NCBI GenBank assembly: GCA_036346225.1 | Contig: JARFIW010000836.1 | Location: 806,001 to 870,000 of the forward strand | DNA from: Platerodrilus igneus | Lineage: Eukaryota > Arthropoda > Insecta > Coleoptera > Lycidae | Reading direction: 5' to 3' | Length of the DNA stretch: 64,000 nt | Shown here: positions 1-14,016 of the stretch, piece by piece | Layout: every line of letters starts with the position of its first letter | How positions within the stretch are numbered: position 1 is the stretch's first letter | Notes under the pieces: generated by a model | What the model was told of the DNA's origin: nothing | Seen by the model: the letters and a program-made list of their open reading frames with translations, nothing else | Databases searched by the model: none | Made by a program: the position numbers and the translations under genes

Positions 1-1365
1 TGTAAACGCCATTTATTTGTCTTTTCTTGTTGGAATGAAATCGAATTCGGGTCTATCTAATATGGCAAAAATCGTCCTCATTCACATGATTAATTCTGTC
101 TTCAGGAAAGTCCTGTCCTGAACCTATAGGTTCCTCTTATTCGTCGGCGTATTCCTTCGAATCCGAGCTTAAAATTATTTTTTTTGAACATCTTGTTAGG
201 TGTAAATTTACTTCACGGTTTTTGTCAACGCCTTGATCCTAATTTATAACATCAACAAGCGCTTCATTCTTTTCATGAGTTATCGAGCGAGTTTTTTATT
301 TACCCAAAAAAAAATGTGGTGGTCTAGAGGCGACTTTTGCAAAATGCTATGATGGTGGTTGTAGTAGTTTTACAGGTTTTCTTGTACATTCCGGATTCTC
401 CATACGATGATAGAAATTGGAAATGGACCAGTGGGCTCTACCGTTTTTGACTATTTACCCTGTTTGAATAATATAGCAAGCATTTATAGAGAAATAGCGA
501 ATTTCAGAATGTCATCAAATTTGATAAACTCGGATGAACTTAAAAATGACTTATGCAATGATTGAATCACATATAAAACAATGTATTTGACTTATTGGTG
601 TTGCATAGGTTTCATCGCAATCATCCACGAATTCAGAAATTTAGATTTTTCTGGCAAATGTTAGTTCCGAATCATAAAATCTATATTTAGTTTCAAATGA
701 TGTTGAACCCCAATTTATCACAAAATTTTTAACTGCCTTTGAATGATTTTGTAAATTATCGGCAACTCAAATACCTTCTCTTGATTTCGAGGAAGATTGT
801 GAGACACATGCATTTTTCTTTTGGAGCACAAATTTTCGTAGAAACCGCAGGTTGCTCACTTATTGATATAAGCGGCTTCTATGGCTGATTAATAACATCT
901 GGATGGTTTTTAGACAAAGGTCCATATAGTAATTCTCATATTCGCTTCTGTCTATCAACTCACGTAATGTATCTTTTGCGAAGTTTTCTAACTTCTCGAA
1001 GTCGTTATAGCTTGTGTTCTGATTTGTGATTTTTTTGACACAAACAAATCACAAACTTTTATTAGGTTTTTAAGAAACGCAGACATTTTAATAATTAAGT
1101 CACTTTCTAAATTATTTAGGAAATCATCTTACAATCGTGTCTTCAATTTTGAAATTCGTTGTTTAAAACACAAACACCAAAACTAAACACGAGTAAACAC
1201 GGGAACGGATCCATAGAAACTTAAAGAAAAAGGAGGAACCAAAAAATACTGTGCGTACATTACTACCATGGAAGACGTGAAACAGAAGAGAACCCGCCTG
1301 TGAGGTAAAAAAGAACAAAATTAAGAATGACTCAAAGACTCTTCTATATTTCTTTCACAAAATAT
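1..1365. other. AT-rich stretch, nothing assigned
   Basis: No complete gene is recognised. The minus strand between about 480 and 960 has several short open stretches separated by stops, which could be decayed coding sequence, but I cannot match them to a family. The next recognisable feature is the hAT remnant whose stop codon lies at 1366. Confidence 0.5.
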
Positions 1366-2258
1366 TCATAAAACAAAATTCAGCTTTCTTTTATTTTGCT
1401 TGGCAAATCTATCAATTACCTGGTCATGATCACTTTTCTTTACAATATTCCTATAAACATACACAAGAGCAAGACCAGACAACGGAGTTTCAGTCATCGT
1501 ACTCCTCATCCAGTTTTTTACTAAGCGTAAAGTACAAAAGATCTATCCGCTGTTACAACGCTTACTGGTAAAGAACACAGAATGCGCAGTAGCCCATTGA
1601 TGTTTGGATATACTTCTTCGTCATATTCTTTTAATGCCTGTAAGGTTTGGTATTTCTGGCTAAAATTCTGTTTATGTTTTTCATCTCTTTGGCCAATGGA
1701 GAAACTCTCCTACCAACATTTCTTTCAATTCCACAACAAAGAAATATTCTTTAGCAATCTCTAACAGAGTGCTCAGTTGTTGTTAAATCAACTTTCATTT
1801 CTTTGACTGGAATGAAGATAGACAAATTGTAGACGATCAGTGATTTATCCGAAGAAAATCTTTCCTTGATATCGTATAGGACATGATATAATATTGGAAC
1901 GAATGCTTCTACTCGATAATAGTCTTCAGGATTTTCAATTATATAATTATCCCTTTTTGTTTGCTTGTTTACTATGCTAGGAATACTTATTTTAGTGTTT
2001 AATAACAAGACTAACACTTCAGCTTCAATAAATAGATAATGAGAAACATCTATACTACTTTATCTTTTTTCTTTGAGTAGTTAGGTAGTTGGTTTTATAG
2101 CATTTCGTGCAAAATTTAATTTTTTTCTGAAACAACCCGTCTAGAGGCAACGTTACTGATAAAATATTGGTCAGGCAAATAATAGTTACAATAAAAAAAG
2201 AATCCCATAGTGTTAGATGTGTCATTTTTGCAGTAACAATTTCGTCCCACTCACACAC
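1366..2258 (-). pseudogene. hAT-type (ZMYM1-like) transposase C-terminus, broken
   Basis: Read on the minus strand, 2258-2055 gives a segment with WDSFFIVTIICLTNILSVTL, 2017-1751 gives PEDYYRVEAFVPILYHVLYD, and the part ending at the stop codon 1366-1368 has the hAT C-terminal dimerisation pattern: a P-V-S-x-x-x-A-x-R-S-F-like stretch, then MRSTMTETPLSGLALVYVYR and a basic end. This is the order seen in hAT transposases and their ZMYM1-like domesticated relatives, which cut and paste DNA in the nucleus. Stops and frame changes near 1750, 2020-2055 and in the 1500s break the frame. The N-terminal zinc finger and the first catalytic residue are not visible. The family is inferred from motif order, and a decayed transposon is likelier than a host gene. 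Confidence 0.6.
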
Positions 2259-3877
2259 TCTTACTCTTACTCTTCAAAGACTTCTGAAAAAGAAAAATGC
2301 TTTTGTGTCGTTTTAAAATCATAAAATATTTGAAGTGTTCGTTATTTCCTTATCAGTATAGGACAAAAGATCTCGTTAGGTAGTTACTTAAACACTGTTA
2401 AAGTTAACCACGACTATACAAAATTGAATCGCGGGTAGTATTTCCATTGTACAGACTAATACGATTTTGTCTATAAAAAGAAGGACAAATACAAAGTACA
2501 ATAACGTGTATCCCAATAAAGATTAAAATGCCGATATAATTAATTTATACTGCGCCTTTGCTTTGAAACTGTTTTTACTTACCATGTTATGAAGCAGCAA
2601 CTGCGAATCTCGAAATTATCATCTAGAAACTAACATGATCAACAACAAAATCTACAAATAAATGAATGGTAAATACTGTAACGAAAACTCTATTTGCACA
2701 CAACTTTTCTTTATTATCAACTGATTAAACAAACCTTTTCAACAACTCGTAGCTACAGTGAAATTTTCTTAACGTACTCACAACTATCTATTTCCAGCTA
2801 AGGTGGCTAACGCTACAAATATTAACTTCTAAAACTACGATAATACATTTCTAGTTACTTATATCGATGCACTATAATTAATTTATATTAATTTATATGG
2901 TCATTACAATAATTTATATCGATCACTTCACTAATTTATATCACGACTATATAGCTCGAGCAAACAAAAGGAGAGGAAGGGCTCTTACCGAGCAGTAGCG
3001 ATAGAAAAAATGAAGTATAGCAAAGCACTACTCAACCAGCCAAAGTGTAGTCAGCAGTCCAGAGTGGGGAGGTTCAACAGAGGTTCAGCAGAGGAAAATA
3101 ATGTTGAAACGGAGGTAGAGGGATAAGAAAAAGTAGAGTTTTAGGATAAGAATCCAAGAAAAAGGGCAGAGGGTAGAGAATGTCTCTACTAAAACAGATC
3201 GGTTTAAAGGACCACCAACAACGTTAATGACAAAACCAGTCATATTCCAACGATACTTAAAAACAACTAGACTCCAAATAAGGCCCAGACATAATTTTTT
3301 ACCGAGAGCGTCCACTGCGATAATAAAATCAAATAAAGGTAACACGACCAACTTAAATAAGCCTACACGGTAATTTCAAAAACAAATAACTACCATGGGC
3401 ACAGCAATAATTGTACGATAGACAGTTAATCGAAGATAAAGATACGAAAATCTTGAATACACCAACACAATAAAGAACGTTATTAGAAAGGACAAGGGCG
3501 ACAGCCTCTCACCAACATGTTTAGGAAAAAACAGAAAAATGCATTAATATCCATATGATATAAAACGATTGATAACGGAATTTGTAGAGAATGATTAAAA
3601 TATTTGCAAAACATAACGCTTCGATAGAAACTTTTTGTATTCACAACTGTCGAAATCAACATTTTACAACAGAAGCTTAGGTTGCGATTCTATATGTAGC
3701 CAAAGAGTAAAGCAATAATCGGACATGAGCTTTTACAGGGCCTAAAGTTTCACTGATTGGCTCAAACGAAAGGTATGCCAACAATGATAAAAGAATGCAA
3801 TGGATTATCCGAGATAAAAAATGAAAATTTAATAAAAATGGAATTATTTGAAAATAGGGACGAATAAGAAAGTTTCT
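2259..3877. other. AT-rich intergenic DNA
   Basis: No gene is recognised. Around 2865-2950 a short motif, aatttatat, recurs five times, partly as aatttatatcgatcac, which looks like simple AT-rich repeat growth. The open frames here are short, compositionally biased and resemble no known family. Confidence 0.5.
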
Positions 3878-4060
3878 CATCATCATTTTGTTTTCGACCT
3901 TACTTAAGGTCGGTTTGACGCAGCTCTAACTTCTTTTCCATTCTGTGCTAATCTAAAAAGCTCAACATACCCTTCACAACCTAAATTTCTAATAATTTGA
4001 CTAATATAGTTTGGTCTACGTCTTCCTATATCCTTCTATCTTTTTTCTATCCACCTGGCT
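3878..4060 (-). mobile_element. LINE 3' end fragment (copy 1)
   Basis: Minus-strand 3' terminus of the same non-LTR retrotransposon found at 4381-5222. On the minus strand it runs from the C-terminal RT-associated tail, through a small perfect hairpin at 3895-3912 (arms cgacctt/aaggtcg), to an ATGATGATG tail at 3878-3887. Short trinucleotide tails are typical of RTE-like LINEs. Homology to copy 2 stops near 4060, as expected of a 5'-truncated insertion. No coding capacity remains. Confidence 0.6.
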
Positions 4061-4174
4061 CTACATAGATATTAGCAACCTGATGGTTGTTAAAGAACTC
4101 TAACATGTTTACATGATTACCATTTATAAGGAAATGAAATATAACCTGGTTATCCGCTTCAAAAAGGAAAAGTG

Positions 4175-4357
4175 TTAAATTATATGTTATGGTAAGGCTT
4201 AAGCAACGAATCGCTGCCAACATGCCAGACCGCTACCTAATTGTGAGTTATGTCATGGTGAGGTTTATTAAATTATATGTTATGGTAAGGCTTAAGCAAC
4301 GAAACGCTACCAACATGCCAGACCGCCAACTAATTGTGAGTTATGTCATGGTGACAT
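4175..4357. repeat. 93-bp tandem duplication, two units
   Basis: Two head-to-tail copies of a 93-bp unit start at 4175 and 4268, both with ttaaattatatgttatggta. They differ at only a handful of positions, so the duplication is fairly recent. It fills the gap between the two LINE fragments. An open frame runs through both copies only because 93 is divisible by three; its protein resembles nothing known. Confidence 0.75.
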
Positions 4358-4380
4358 TTAGTTACCTGATTTTATTTTTT

Positions 4381-5222
4381 GTTTTGTTTTCGAACTTACT
4401 TAAAGTCGGTTTGACGCAGCTCTAAATTCTTGTCTATTCTGAGCTAGTCTAAAAAGGTCTGCATACCCTTCACAACCTAAATCTCTAATAATTTGACTAA
4501 TATAGCTTTGTCTAGGCCTTCCTACTCTATTTTTATTTGGTAGTCTATAATCTAAAACTTTACTAAATAGTCCCTCATATCTTAACTGGTGCCCTATCAT
4601 TCTATCTCTCCTGACCTTCAATTGTTTCCTCACCTATCCTTCTATAAACTTCCTCGTTTGTTACTCTATCTGTCCAGCTAATCTTTAACATTCTCCTATA
4701 ACACCAAGTTTCAAAAGCTCTTATCTTATCTTTTTCTTATCTACTTCTTTAATTGTCCAAGTCTCACTACCGTATAGTAGAACGCTCCATACGTACGACT
4801 TTAAAAAATTTTTTCTATAATCTAAACTAATACTATTAGCTATTAGTAAGTTTTTCTTTTTTTAAAAACATTTTTCTAGCTTGAGCTATTCTAGCTACTA
4901 TATCCCTTCTGCTACGTCCATCCTTTGTAATTATACTACCTAAATAGCAAAATTCATCTACCTCCTCTAACTCGGTATTACCTATTTTTAATTTTGGTTT
5001 AGAACTAGGCTGTAACTCACTTGTCATTATCTTTGTCTTTACTGAGTTAATTCTTATACTATAGTTACTCTGTAGTATCTCATCTAAAATATTTAAAAAC
5101 TCTCCTAACTCTTTTCTAGACTATGCCATAATGGCTATATCATCTGCAAAACGTAACATGTCTACTTTCTGTCCCGGTACGCTAATACCTATCTTTCTAG
5201 CAACCAGGAATGAAGGCTCTAT
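4381..5222 (-). pseudogene. Non-LTR retrotransposon RT C-terminal half (LINE copy 2)
   Basis: Read from 5222 down, this encodes the second half of a LINE reverse transcriptase: RT motif C as LRFADDIAIMA at about 5156-5124, then the thumb segment KLKIGNTELEEVDEFCYLGS (within 5027-4836), and last the tail RMIGHQLRYEGLF ... GRPRQSYISQIIRD (4633-4400). This enzyme copies its own RNA at a nicked target. The order fits RTE/CR1-like LINEs; the clade is not certain. The endonuclease and the RT N-terminus are missing, so it is 5'-truncated, and the frame is broken between the named segments. Confidence 0.75.
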
Positions 5223-8200
5223 GTTTTAGAACTAAATAAGGTATTTATGACATGATAAAGTTTAAAGTGCTTGTAGGTTCAAGGATAACATATATTTAAA
5301 TGTGCGGTAAGATAAGTCAAAGACTATAAAATAAGTTTATGTAGCAGCGAAGAAATGAAAGTTCAAAGGTATATTTATGTAGGGAATGTAACATCACAAG
5401 ACAAAGATTTAATTCAATTAAAGAGAGAAGACAAGGAATATTTACATAAATAATGGTAAGATGACTGATGGGACTTACTGGTTAATCGTTAAAGGTAAAG
5501 ACAAAGTTGTAAATACTTTGTATGCCATGATTTTTGAAATATACAATTAAAATAGTGTAATTTATAAGTTAATAGAGGTATTAATTGCGATATAATATAA
5601 AAAGTATAATTAGAAACTAGTTTTAAAAATCGACTCTTACTTGTACTAGGTAAGAAATGATTGGATTGTATTTTCAATTTTAAAATAGCAAATGTAATTT
5701 TATACAGGTTTAAATACACATGACTTATTGGTATTCCAAATGAAAAAAGAAATTAAGTTAAAAATGGAAATTAAGGTTGACAAAGGTTGACAATTTTTGT
5801 TTCTAAGACAAGGTTTTTGTTACCAATTTATATAATTAAATCGGATCAATATTTTGAGTAAAAAATTAGAATATTTAGCATAATAAACGACTTTAGATAT
5901 AGGAAAAATTACTAAAGACACTTAGGTAGATTTGGTATTATTAATAAAAGCTTAAATTTAATAAGATCTACCAGGGTAACTTCAATGTACAAACTAATAT
6001 TTTTCTGCACAGAAAATTACAGGTGTTATTTATATAAAATTCTTTTTTAAATATAAATTCCCGTTGACACTCAGAAAACCAAAATTTTAATTGAACTGCA
6101 TTAAACAATTATATTTTAATAAAACACCTGTCCACTAAAAGAAAGCCGCCGTGTTTTTAATTCAAGGTATTATGTAATAGGTTAGGTAAGGTATATAAAT
6201 AAATTGTAGAGGTCGTCCGCAGTATATTTTAAAATGTCAAAATCCTAAGAGGTAGTGCAATAAACGAATATTGTTTAAGTGCAAATTTGAAAGATATTTT
6301 TAATTTGTACGATCGAGTTTATATCTTTATGGTTTAGACGATAGCTACACGACGAATGTAAAATATGGATGAAGCAATCGGGCAAAATTATATTACTATA
6401 GGAAACAGTCAACTTTTAAAATCTTTTGCTTTATTTAACATCGAACACTTTATGTGTCGAAACAGGTCCCTCTGTTAGAGTGCCTAATTTTGCGTTTTAT
6501 TCGCGATATCAAGCATTACGTAACCCCAAGTGTAATTTATTACTCCGCAAATGTGACTGCAATTATTGTCGTCAAACGGGTAAAGATAACAATGTATACA
6601 TAAGTAAGTGCATACCTGCTTATTAGCCGGGGCCAAAGGTACTCTCCCCTCGTCTTCATGGGATCAGGGTAGCGTGGGATTAGTTTCTTTTATATTTAAC
6701 CAAATGCTGGCGGGGAAGTGAATGAACTTGCACTTTCACGGAACACGAGGTGTTTATTAGGTAATTAAAGGAAAGGTAAAAAGGATGCAAAAGGTACACT
6801 TCACCTGGAATAAATGTGCACCTACGTTCGATATTTCGATATTGTTCAATAGATGGTAGTCAAAGCAAATCGTGCTTTAAATTGCGCCAATCTTACGGGC
6901 TTGTTGGTATTCCCTCCAAACAACGCTTCTCACTGACTAGACATAATAAACGCACCTTGTTGAAGACGTGGGAAAATGCATGTTTGTGTGGAATACAGGC
7001 AATAAATTTGCGGTTTTTCACTTTTAGTTCGTGGGAAATTATAACCACAAACTTTAAACGTAAAAACCTGTAGTGTAACCGACTTGAAGACTGACACAAA
7101 CACCCTCTACAAACGCCACACCGGGGTGCATGATCTAACATCTAGTGGCAATGGCTCGACGACTCCTACGTTGTGTTGTTATAATGTATCCCAAGTTCAC
7201 ACTGGGAAGATAACGTTTAGGCGGGAAGGTTTGAAATAAACCTACAGAAATTACCTAACTTGACGTTTAATCAAAATAATAACCACTAAATAGGTGATTC
7301 GCATGAAAGCATAGAAAATTGACATTCAAAGCAAACAGTGCCGTACTCAACCTGGTCGATTGGGGAAAGAGCACGGCAGAGAAAATTTCAAGCTGCCCTC
7401 ACACTTCCAACTGCATTTGGCACATCTCGACAAGGACAGGTAACGTACAAGTACCCAGATAACCAACACTCAAATTGACGGGATGTCAAATGTTTCCCAG
7501 ACATGACAACTGAAGAAACGTTAGTGTAAACCAGCTAGTCTTTTCTGGTAGGTACTCAGGTCGGATAACCAATACTATCCAGCTAAAGTTGAAAGATGGG
7601 GAACACCAGGAAGGTAAAATCTGCCTTGACTACCAATGTTCCTCCCCGCACCGACATAATAGTAATATACAACAAGGCTTGATCACACACACCTACATAC
7701 ATACATTAACAGTTTCCAGCCCGTGTTACAAAATATTTCACAAAGACTAGCCGACTTCCTATTATTTGCAAAAGAGTAAAACTACAAGTACATTGACAAG
7801 ACGACATGAATCGCTGAAATGAACTTATGGTATGATTGCGCATAGTTGAAAAGGCGCTGGTTATTGAATAGACTATCTCCAACATAGTCATAAATGCAAA
7901 CGCGAAAGGCACGAGATAGTCGATCATACCAAAGGTTCAATTTAATTACATCACAACATTTATCACACGCGTTAAATATAGGTAATTATATAGGAACATC
8001 GACTAGATAATAGGATATACAAAAACAACAAACATATAATTAAGTTTAAACCAAGATGTGAGCAGTGCAGTTGAATATGTGGTTAATATGCTAAAATTAA
8101 ACAATTACACATAATAAAAATGTCAACTGAATCACAAATATCAAACAAATATAAAATATGTTGACAGCAAATACATATCTAAAATTCTACAGCATAAAAA

Positions 8201-10602
8201 CAAGCCCAGACTAAGGCGCTAAATCTTTATATAAGTGCATGCTAGTTAAATATATTAAATCTAGTAAGCAAATGTTAAAAATTATTCATTATGATTGGAT
8301 CGGTTAAAACGTACCTTTTCAAAAATTAAACACATTGTGGCATTACAAATTACAAACAAAAAATATACACAACAACGTTATGGTTAATTCAATTTCTATC
8401 TTAAAACCAAAACAAATATGACATAGAAATATAATGCTGTTCATATTCAAACTTGCCTAATAATTTGATTCAATATATCTAAGAGATGATGTTGATGCTT
8501 TTCATAAATAGCAGCTCGTAAAATCACAGTAAGGGTACATTTACTATTGGTTCTGCAATAAGTGCAATGCAATAGAAGTTCGCACTCTGTATTAAATACT
8601 AAATAAATATTACTTCAAATAAATAAATATTAGTTTTCGGTCGATAAACCAAACATCACACATTTCTACATAAACATGTTAAATAAAATCGTAAATCCAC
8701 CTGGAAATTACATATTACACCTGATAAGTAAAACAACTGGCAAATTCAGAGACAAAAGCAACAGGTAATCATAAAAATATTTCCCTCAATGTTTACATAA
8801 ATAACGGTTTTACCAACATCACACTCAAAACAAAGCTGGACTTACAAGATGTAATCAGATTACCTTAAATAGCAACTAATTATCAACATAAAACATTGCC
8901 TTTAATGAAAACCGCCAAGTGAAATCTTTCAACCTGCCATCTTGAAATCTAAAAACAAAGACCTTTAACCTTGTCGACTAGCTCGATCGTCCCTACACAT
9001 GCGTCCTTTATAATGTAAATTCTGACGTCACGGAATGCGTTCAGAAACCTGCAAGTGGTTACTGTGCTATTCTTACAAATACCTTCAAATATCGAAATGT
9101 ACACTATAATATTTGTAATAATTATCAACCAATGAGAAATCGACTTAGAAACACTACGGATCACTTCAAACTTAATTGAATTGAAAGTGGAAGGAAAAGC
9201 TTACCCTTATTGGATTCAAAAATACCCTAATCCTAATATTAAAATAAAACTTGATGCAGCCAAAAAAGCGTAACAAACAATGTAATCGTGTCTAGTTGTC
9301 GAAGAAAGACATATCTGTAGTTGCTTTTTATTTCCATAATACATAGACTGACCTTCTTGTGGCGCGTGAACTTTGGATGATTCTTTTATACCTTGCTAAT
9401 GTGCGATTAATATCGTTTTGAGTATTAAGTTATTTCCTTAAAATTTTAGTTGTCAAAAATTTTCAAAATCTGAAAAGTAGGAATATTTTTATTATACCAA
9501 AATAGATCAACGTATTTTAATTCCATACATACAACAGATGGAGCTTTCAGTCCTTATTGTTTTCCATTAACTAGATGTAAAGTCTGTGATTAAAATGACT
9601 CATTGTATCAACTTACATGAAAGAAGTTTATTTAGTAACTTCAAGTTTGTTTTGGGAGATTAAATTGATGTTCAAAGTTATTAGCGGTATTATCAATGGT
9701 GCGTGCTGATAGTGTGAATTAAGGATCGTATTGTACGAATTATTCGTGTTTTACCAAAAGCAGATTTATTTGCAATTTGATTAGCAGATTAAGCAACTAG
9801 AAGGTACGCGTTAGGAATATTAGAAATTTAGCCTTTTAATTTCCTTCTGCTTTATCAAATTAATGCATACTTTTAAATTTTTATCAAAGGTTCTCTAAAG
9901 TGCGTTGTTACACATAAGCTTTGCTTCAAAGGGTATATCGTCTTCCACTTAAGCACGTTTGCAACCAAATGCAAATTTCTATGAATTGTTCCGTTTAAAA
10001 GCTTATGGCTGTTTGCATAATTTACTAGGTTCCTCCAAAATTTGATTAAATTACATCAGAAATTAAAGAGCCATACCCTCAGATTTAACGAATTCCTCAA
10101 ATGAGGTTTCAACTACACGAGGCGGTTCTGTTATTAATTTTGGGTGTTTATTATAAAGATTTTTAATAGAAGGCGTTTATATTAAAGCTAATTGGACAAG
10201 TACTCATTATATTCCACAACCCTTTCTATATCAGGGTTTTCAAACCTATATAAACTTTTAAATTAAATATCCTCTTGATTTAGTTAAGTGTTATGCATTT
10301 GCAATAGCTTGTAATAAAGCTGAGCTGCGTTTGCAAATACATTTTATCTATGCCTTAATTTTGAATCCTCAGGGAAGCTTCAGGATGAATAAAATACACC
10401 CCATCAAGGATCTATAAAAAGTTTTTGATACCGAAGTGATAAAGCTTGTCTGAGTTTGCGATATAAGGAGTTAATGCGACTAACGGAAGGTGATCAGTGC
10501 AGATGGGCGAAGGATCTTGGTAAAATACATCTTATTAAGTAGAATATTTTCGTAAGCGTTACGTAAATTTGTACAAGTTACAAGATGGTTAAAAAAAGCA
10601 AA

Positions 10603-10604
<2 letters not shown>
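5223..10604. other. Long AT-rich region, no gene assigned
   Basis: About 5.4 kb with no recognisable gene. Two less AT-rich islands, roughly 6430-7250 and 7320-7720, carry short open frames on both strands, but none has recognisable motifs or convincing splice structure. They could be old repeats or exons of an unrecognised gene. The rest is AT-rich with many short homopolymers. Confidence 0.4.

Positions 10605-10648
<44 letters not shown>
10605..10648. repeat. (TA)n microsatellite
   Basis: About 44 bp of alternating TA, followed by tgccgtggaact. It is one of four such tracts in 10.6-16.5 kb whose borders share a TTG-N-CGTG/TGATAA-like motif, suggesting that the tract is an internal part of a dispersed repeat and not an isolated simple repeat. 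Confidence 0.8.
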
Positions 10649-10649
<1 letters not shown>

Positions 10650-12551
10650 CCGTGGAACTCTGGTAAAATCCTCACCAACAAAAATATATTCGGAAATTTT
10701 ATTAAATTTTCAAATTCAAAATTAGAAAAATTTCCAAAAATTTAAATAAGTACAAAAAAATATTGCTTACCCGTTTTCCTCTCTTCCTCGGTTGAATGGC
10801 CTTCTTCAACTGCTTCCGGCTAGCTTATTAGGACCTCCTTTTGGATAGCTATATTCATTCATAAATCCTATCATTCACGCACTCGCCCAATAAAACCACA
10901 AAATACAACAAACATACAATCTTTTATTTATTCCTATTTACAAATGCAATTCATTATTATTTTATTGTTCACGTTACACTTCAGTAACCCCTATTTTGTA
11001 ATGTCCTTTATTTAATTTGAAACTCATCAACCACATAAAATGTACGCGGAGTAAATGGACCTTGAATAATACCTTCTCTAAAGTTCTTTTATTATAATTT
11101 ATTTATTTATTTTAATACTCTAAGTAGACTGTGGGGTATGGTGAGCTCATAATAACCCAATTAATGTATGCCCTTCTACTTTGCATACTCTAGAACAAAA
11201 AAAAAACAAAGCCATGTACTCTTCACAAAATTTCACGTTCTGATGGAACGTTTAAAAGCTTTCTAGACACCTTCAATTTCTAGTTGAATACCGTAATAAA
11301 GTTATTTACACATATTCTGTTCAATACGTAAATAATTCACACCTTGAAAAACAGTCTCATACGCCACCCCAATATTTACAGTTTATAGGAATCACAAATT
11401 TAAATCGTTACCTGGAATTTCTGGAAGATCTTCGCTCTGTAGATGATGCCATGTAATTTTCTACCAGGTCTGCAGGTCGTCCTCGCTATTACTAGACGAA
11501 TTTCATTCCAATTATACTTCTTTCACAGTAATCTACGTTATTTAATGTCCCGACACGAGTTGATAAAAATTATAGGTGATACCTCAAATTAAAATAAGTA
11601 ATTTCGGCACACTAACCGCGTTTTAAATTAATTTAGAGGCTACCACTAAGCAATACAATTTTAAATTATTTGTTAATACTCACAACTCATGTTAACTTTC
11701 ATACGTGCTTTCGGGACGATCGAAATAATAAGGCACGAAGTTAAAAGACAAGAGAGCGATTTATAGTTCTCTAGAGTATATATATCTTTCGACTGTAACC
11801 TCTCCAGGCCCCCAGTTATCCGAAATCCCGCTCACAACAACACATTCTCACAATTTTGCACTCAACCCCAATTTCAAATCTGCGAATTTCCGTACCTCGT
11901 TATAAATTTTTAAGAAACTTACGCTACACTATCCTCGTGTTTATATCAAGTTGAACTAACATATCGACCAATCGTAGACTTAATGACGTTTCTCAAATCC
12001 CTCCTATACTATTGTGGTCTTATGCTTATACGTTTTCTACGTCTCAGTCTAACCTTGCTTGAGTGGTTGAAAAATCAATATTCTTGTTTGTTCACTGTTT
12101 ACGCACGTGGACTGTCTACGTGCGTTAAATAACCCCCTTATTAGCATTTCCCGTGAATATAAGCGACGGTTTTACAATATACGTAGAATCTTTATTGGTT
12201 ATCTACAGAAATTATTGGAACGTGACATTTAAAAATACGCAGGTGTTCAATCGTAACATTTTAAATAACACTTGTAGGAGTTGGATATTCCATGTATTTT
12301 AACCCTCCTAATATATTTGTTCGTTAGCAACGCGTTTCATCTTTTTTTAAACGCTTTTATGCATATTATACATCAATAATCGTTCAATTAAATTCAAATT
12401 AATTAATAAATTAATGGTATTGGCTTTTACCATTTAATTTCTTTGCAAACCTACTTAAATTTCATTAATTATTTATAAAATTTCGTTAATACCAGATACT
12501 TAAAATGAATTAACTAATATAATTTTTGCACGTACTTTCTGGTTGTTCCTT
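10649..12551. other. AT-rich intergenic DNA
   Basis: No gene is recognised. A perfect 8-bp inverted repeat (acgcacgt at 12101-12108, acgtgcgt at 12118-12125) forms a small GC-rich hairpin in otherwise AT-rich DNA; its role is unknown. Confidence 0.45.
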
Positions 12552-12606
12552 TATACAGGGTGTGTTGAAATTGCTTCGTTTATATTTATTTTTGATCTTT
12601 TAAAAC

Positions 12607-12657
<51 letters not shown>

Positions 12658-12829
12658 CGTGATAAGGAGTCACGAGAGGTCATAGAAACCCAAATTCTAT
12701 AAATAAATTTCACCAAGATATAAAAGAATCTGGAAAAATAGAAATTTCCTAATATTCAAGCGTACTTTTTAGCCACTAAAGTGCCAAGCGAAAATGCAAT
12801 TCCGTGCATTTAAATAATCACCCTGTATA
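12552..12829. mobile_element. MITE-like repeat with TATACAGGGTG terminal inverted repeats
   Basis: A 278-bp block has tatacagggtg at its left end (12552-12562) and the exact reverse complement caccctgtata at its right end (12819-12829). Inside is a (TA)n tract at about 12614-12650, followed by a stretch beginning gacgtgataagg. It has no coding capacity. Perfect 11-bp ends and small size suit a MITE mobilised by another element's transposase. The superfamily is not clear, and a target duplication is not obvious because the ends are TA-rich. Confidence 0.6.
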
Positions 12830-14016
12830 ATAAAAGCTTATTGTAAAGACATAGCCATTAAGTGGAAAGCAAAACACATTTACCCTGTATTTAAAAGCCC
12901 CAATTTTTAAATGAATAATCACGCCGTGCATACAAATTTAAGCCGTGCTTGTAAATAATCACTCTAAGATAAATACAAAGCCATTCGTTTGTTATAAAGA
13001 CATGTTTTCCGCGCATAAAAATAAATAAATGTGTAGTAAACACTTTTAGTTTATGGCGAAAGCAAATATTTTCTTTTACAATCGTTAAGAATGCAAATCG
13101 TTTGCGTGATAAAACAATTAAAGTTTAAATGAATTGCCCAAATTGACTTTTGTATAACAAATTCAATTATAAATAAAACATGTTCTCAAATTTTCGAGAG
13201 GAATAGAGAAAGTATGCTTCATGTGTACTTAGAGCTAACTACGTAAATACCTAATTAATAAATTAACATTTATTCTAAGCAGCCCGAACATTAAAAAGCC
13301 ATAAAATCGATAAGAATTATTGATTCTCTTTCACATTACCACAGGATAGATGCGATGCGACCATTAACCTAATATGTTAGAGAAGGACGAGACAAAGCAC
13401 GTCACTAAGAAATAAATCACGCTAATGAGGTAATAAAACAAGGAATTCCAAGAAAATTGCGTCAGATAGGTGTGTAGGCTTTGGAACGGAATCCCGTAAT
13501 AACTCGAAAGCTTCAGAACAGATATAATTTTTATATTTAAGCAAAAGCAATCGACATTAGATTCACTTATAAATTCGCGTCAACCAAGCAATATGTAAAG
13601 AGATTCATTCGGTGATTCGATTTCACTTCAACCAAATAAAAGCATGCAGGGTGCATATAGTATTTAATATTTAAAATGTAACATGCAAAGTTTACATATG
13701 AATATAGAAGTTATTAAATGTAATTATTGTAATATAAAGTGAAGAGGGAAAATTCTTCGATACAACGCTACTTCAAATTAATTAAAAGGAAGAATTAAGC
13801 GAACATGCATGATTTTGTAAACTGGGATTTGAACGTCTAATTAAAAATAAAAGCATAAGATATTCAATACTGTTAATTACGAATTGGATAAGCGCTTGTT
13901 GAATTTTGCAAGTAATACCTTTAGAATCTATTGTTTGTAACTGATATTTCAGTATATTTGTCATTTAATTTGAAGTAGAATAAGTTTTAATCACATAATA
14001 TTTCTTTGTGTGTGTG
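12830..14016. other. AT-rich DNA with degenerate copies of the MITE end
   Basis: Between 12815 and 12975 the phrase aataatca + c(c/g/t)c recurs (12814, about 12913, about 12955), and taccctgtattt occurs near 12880. These look like decayed or nested copies of the adjacent MITE terminus. Nothing is recognised from about 13050 to 14016. Confidence 0.4.

Noticed and set aside
6426..7720. Less AT-rich island considered as host exons
   Set aside because: No frame with recognisable domains or a consistent splice layout; left as unassigned DNA.
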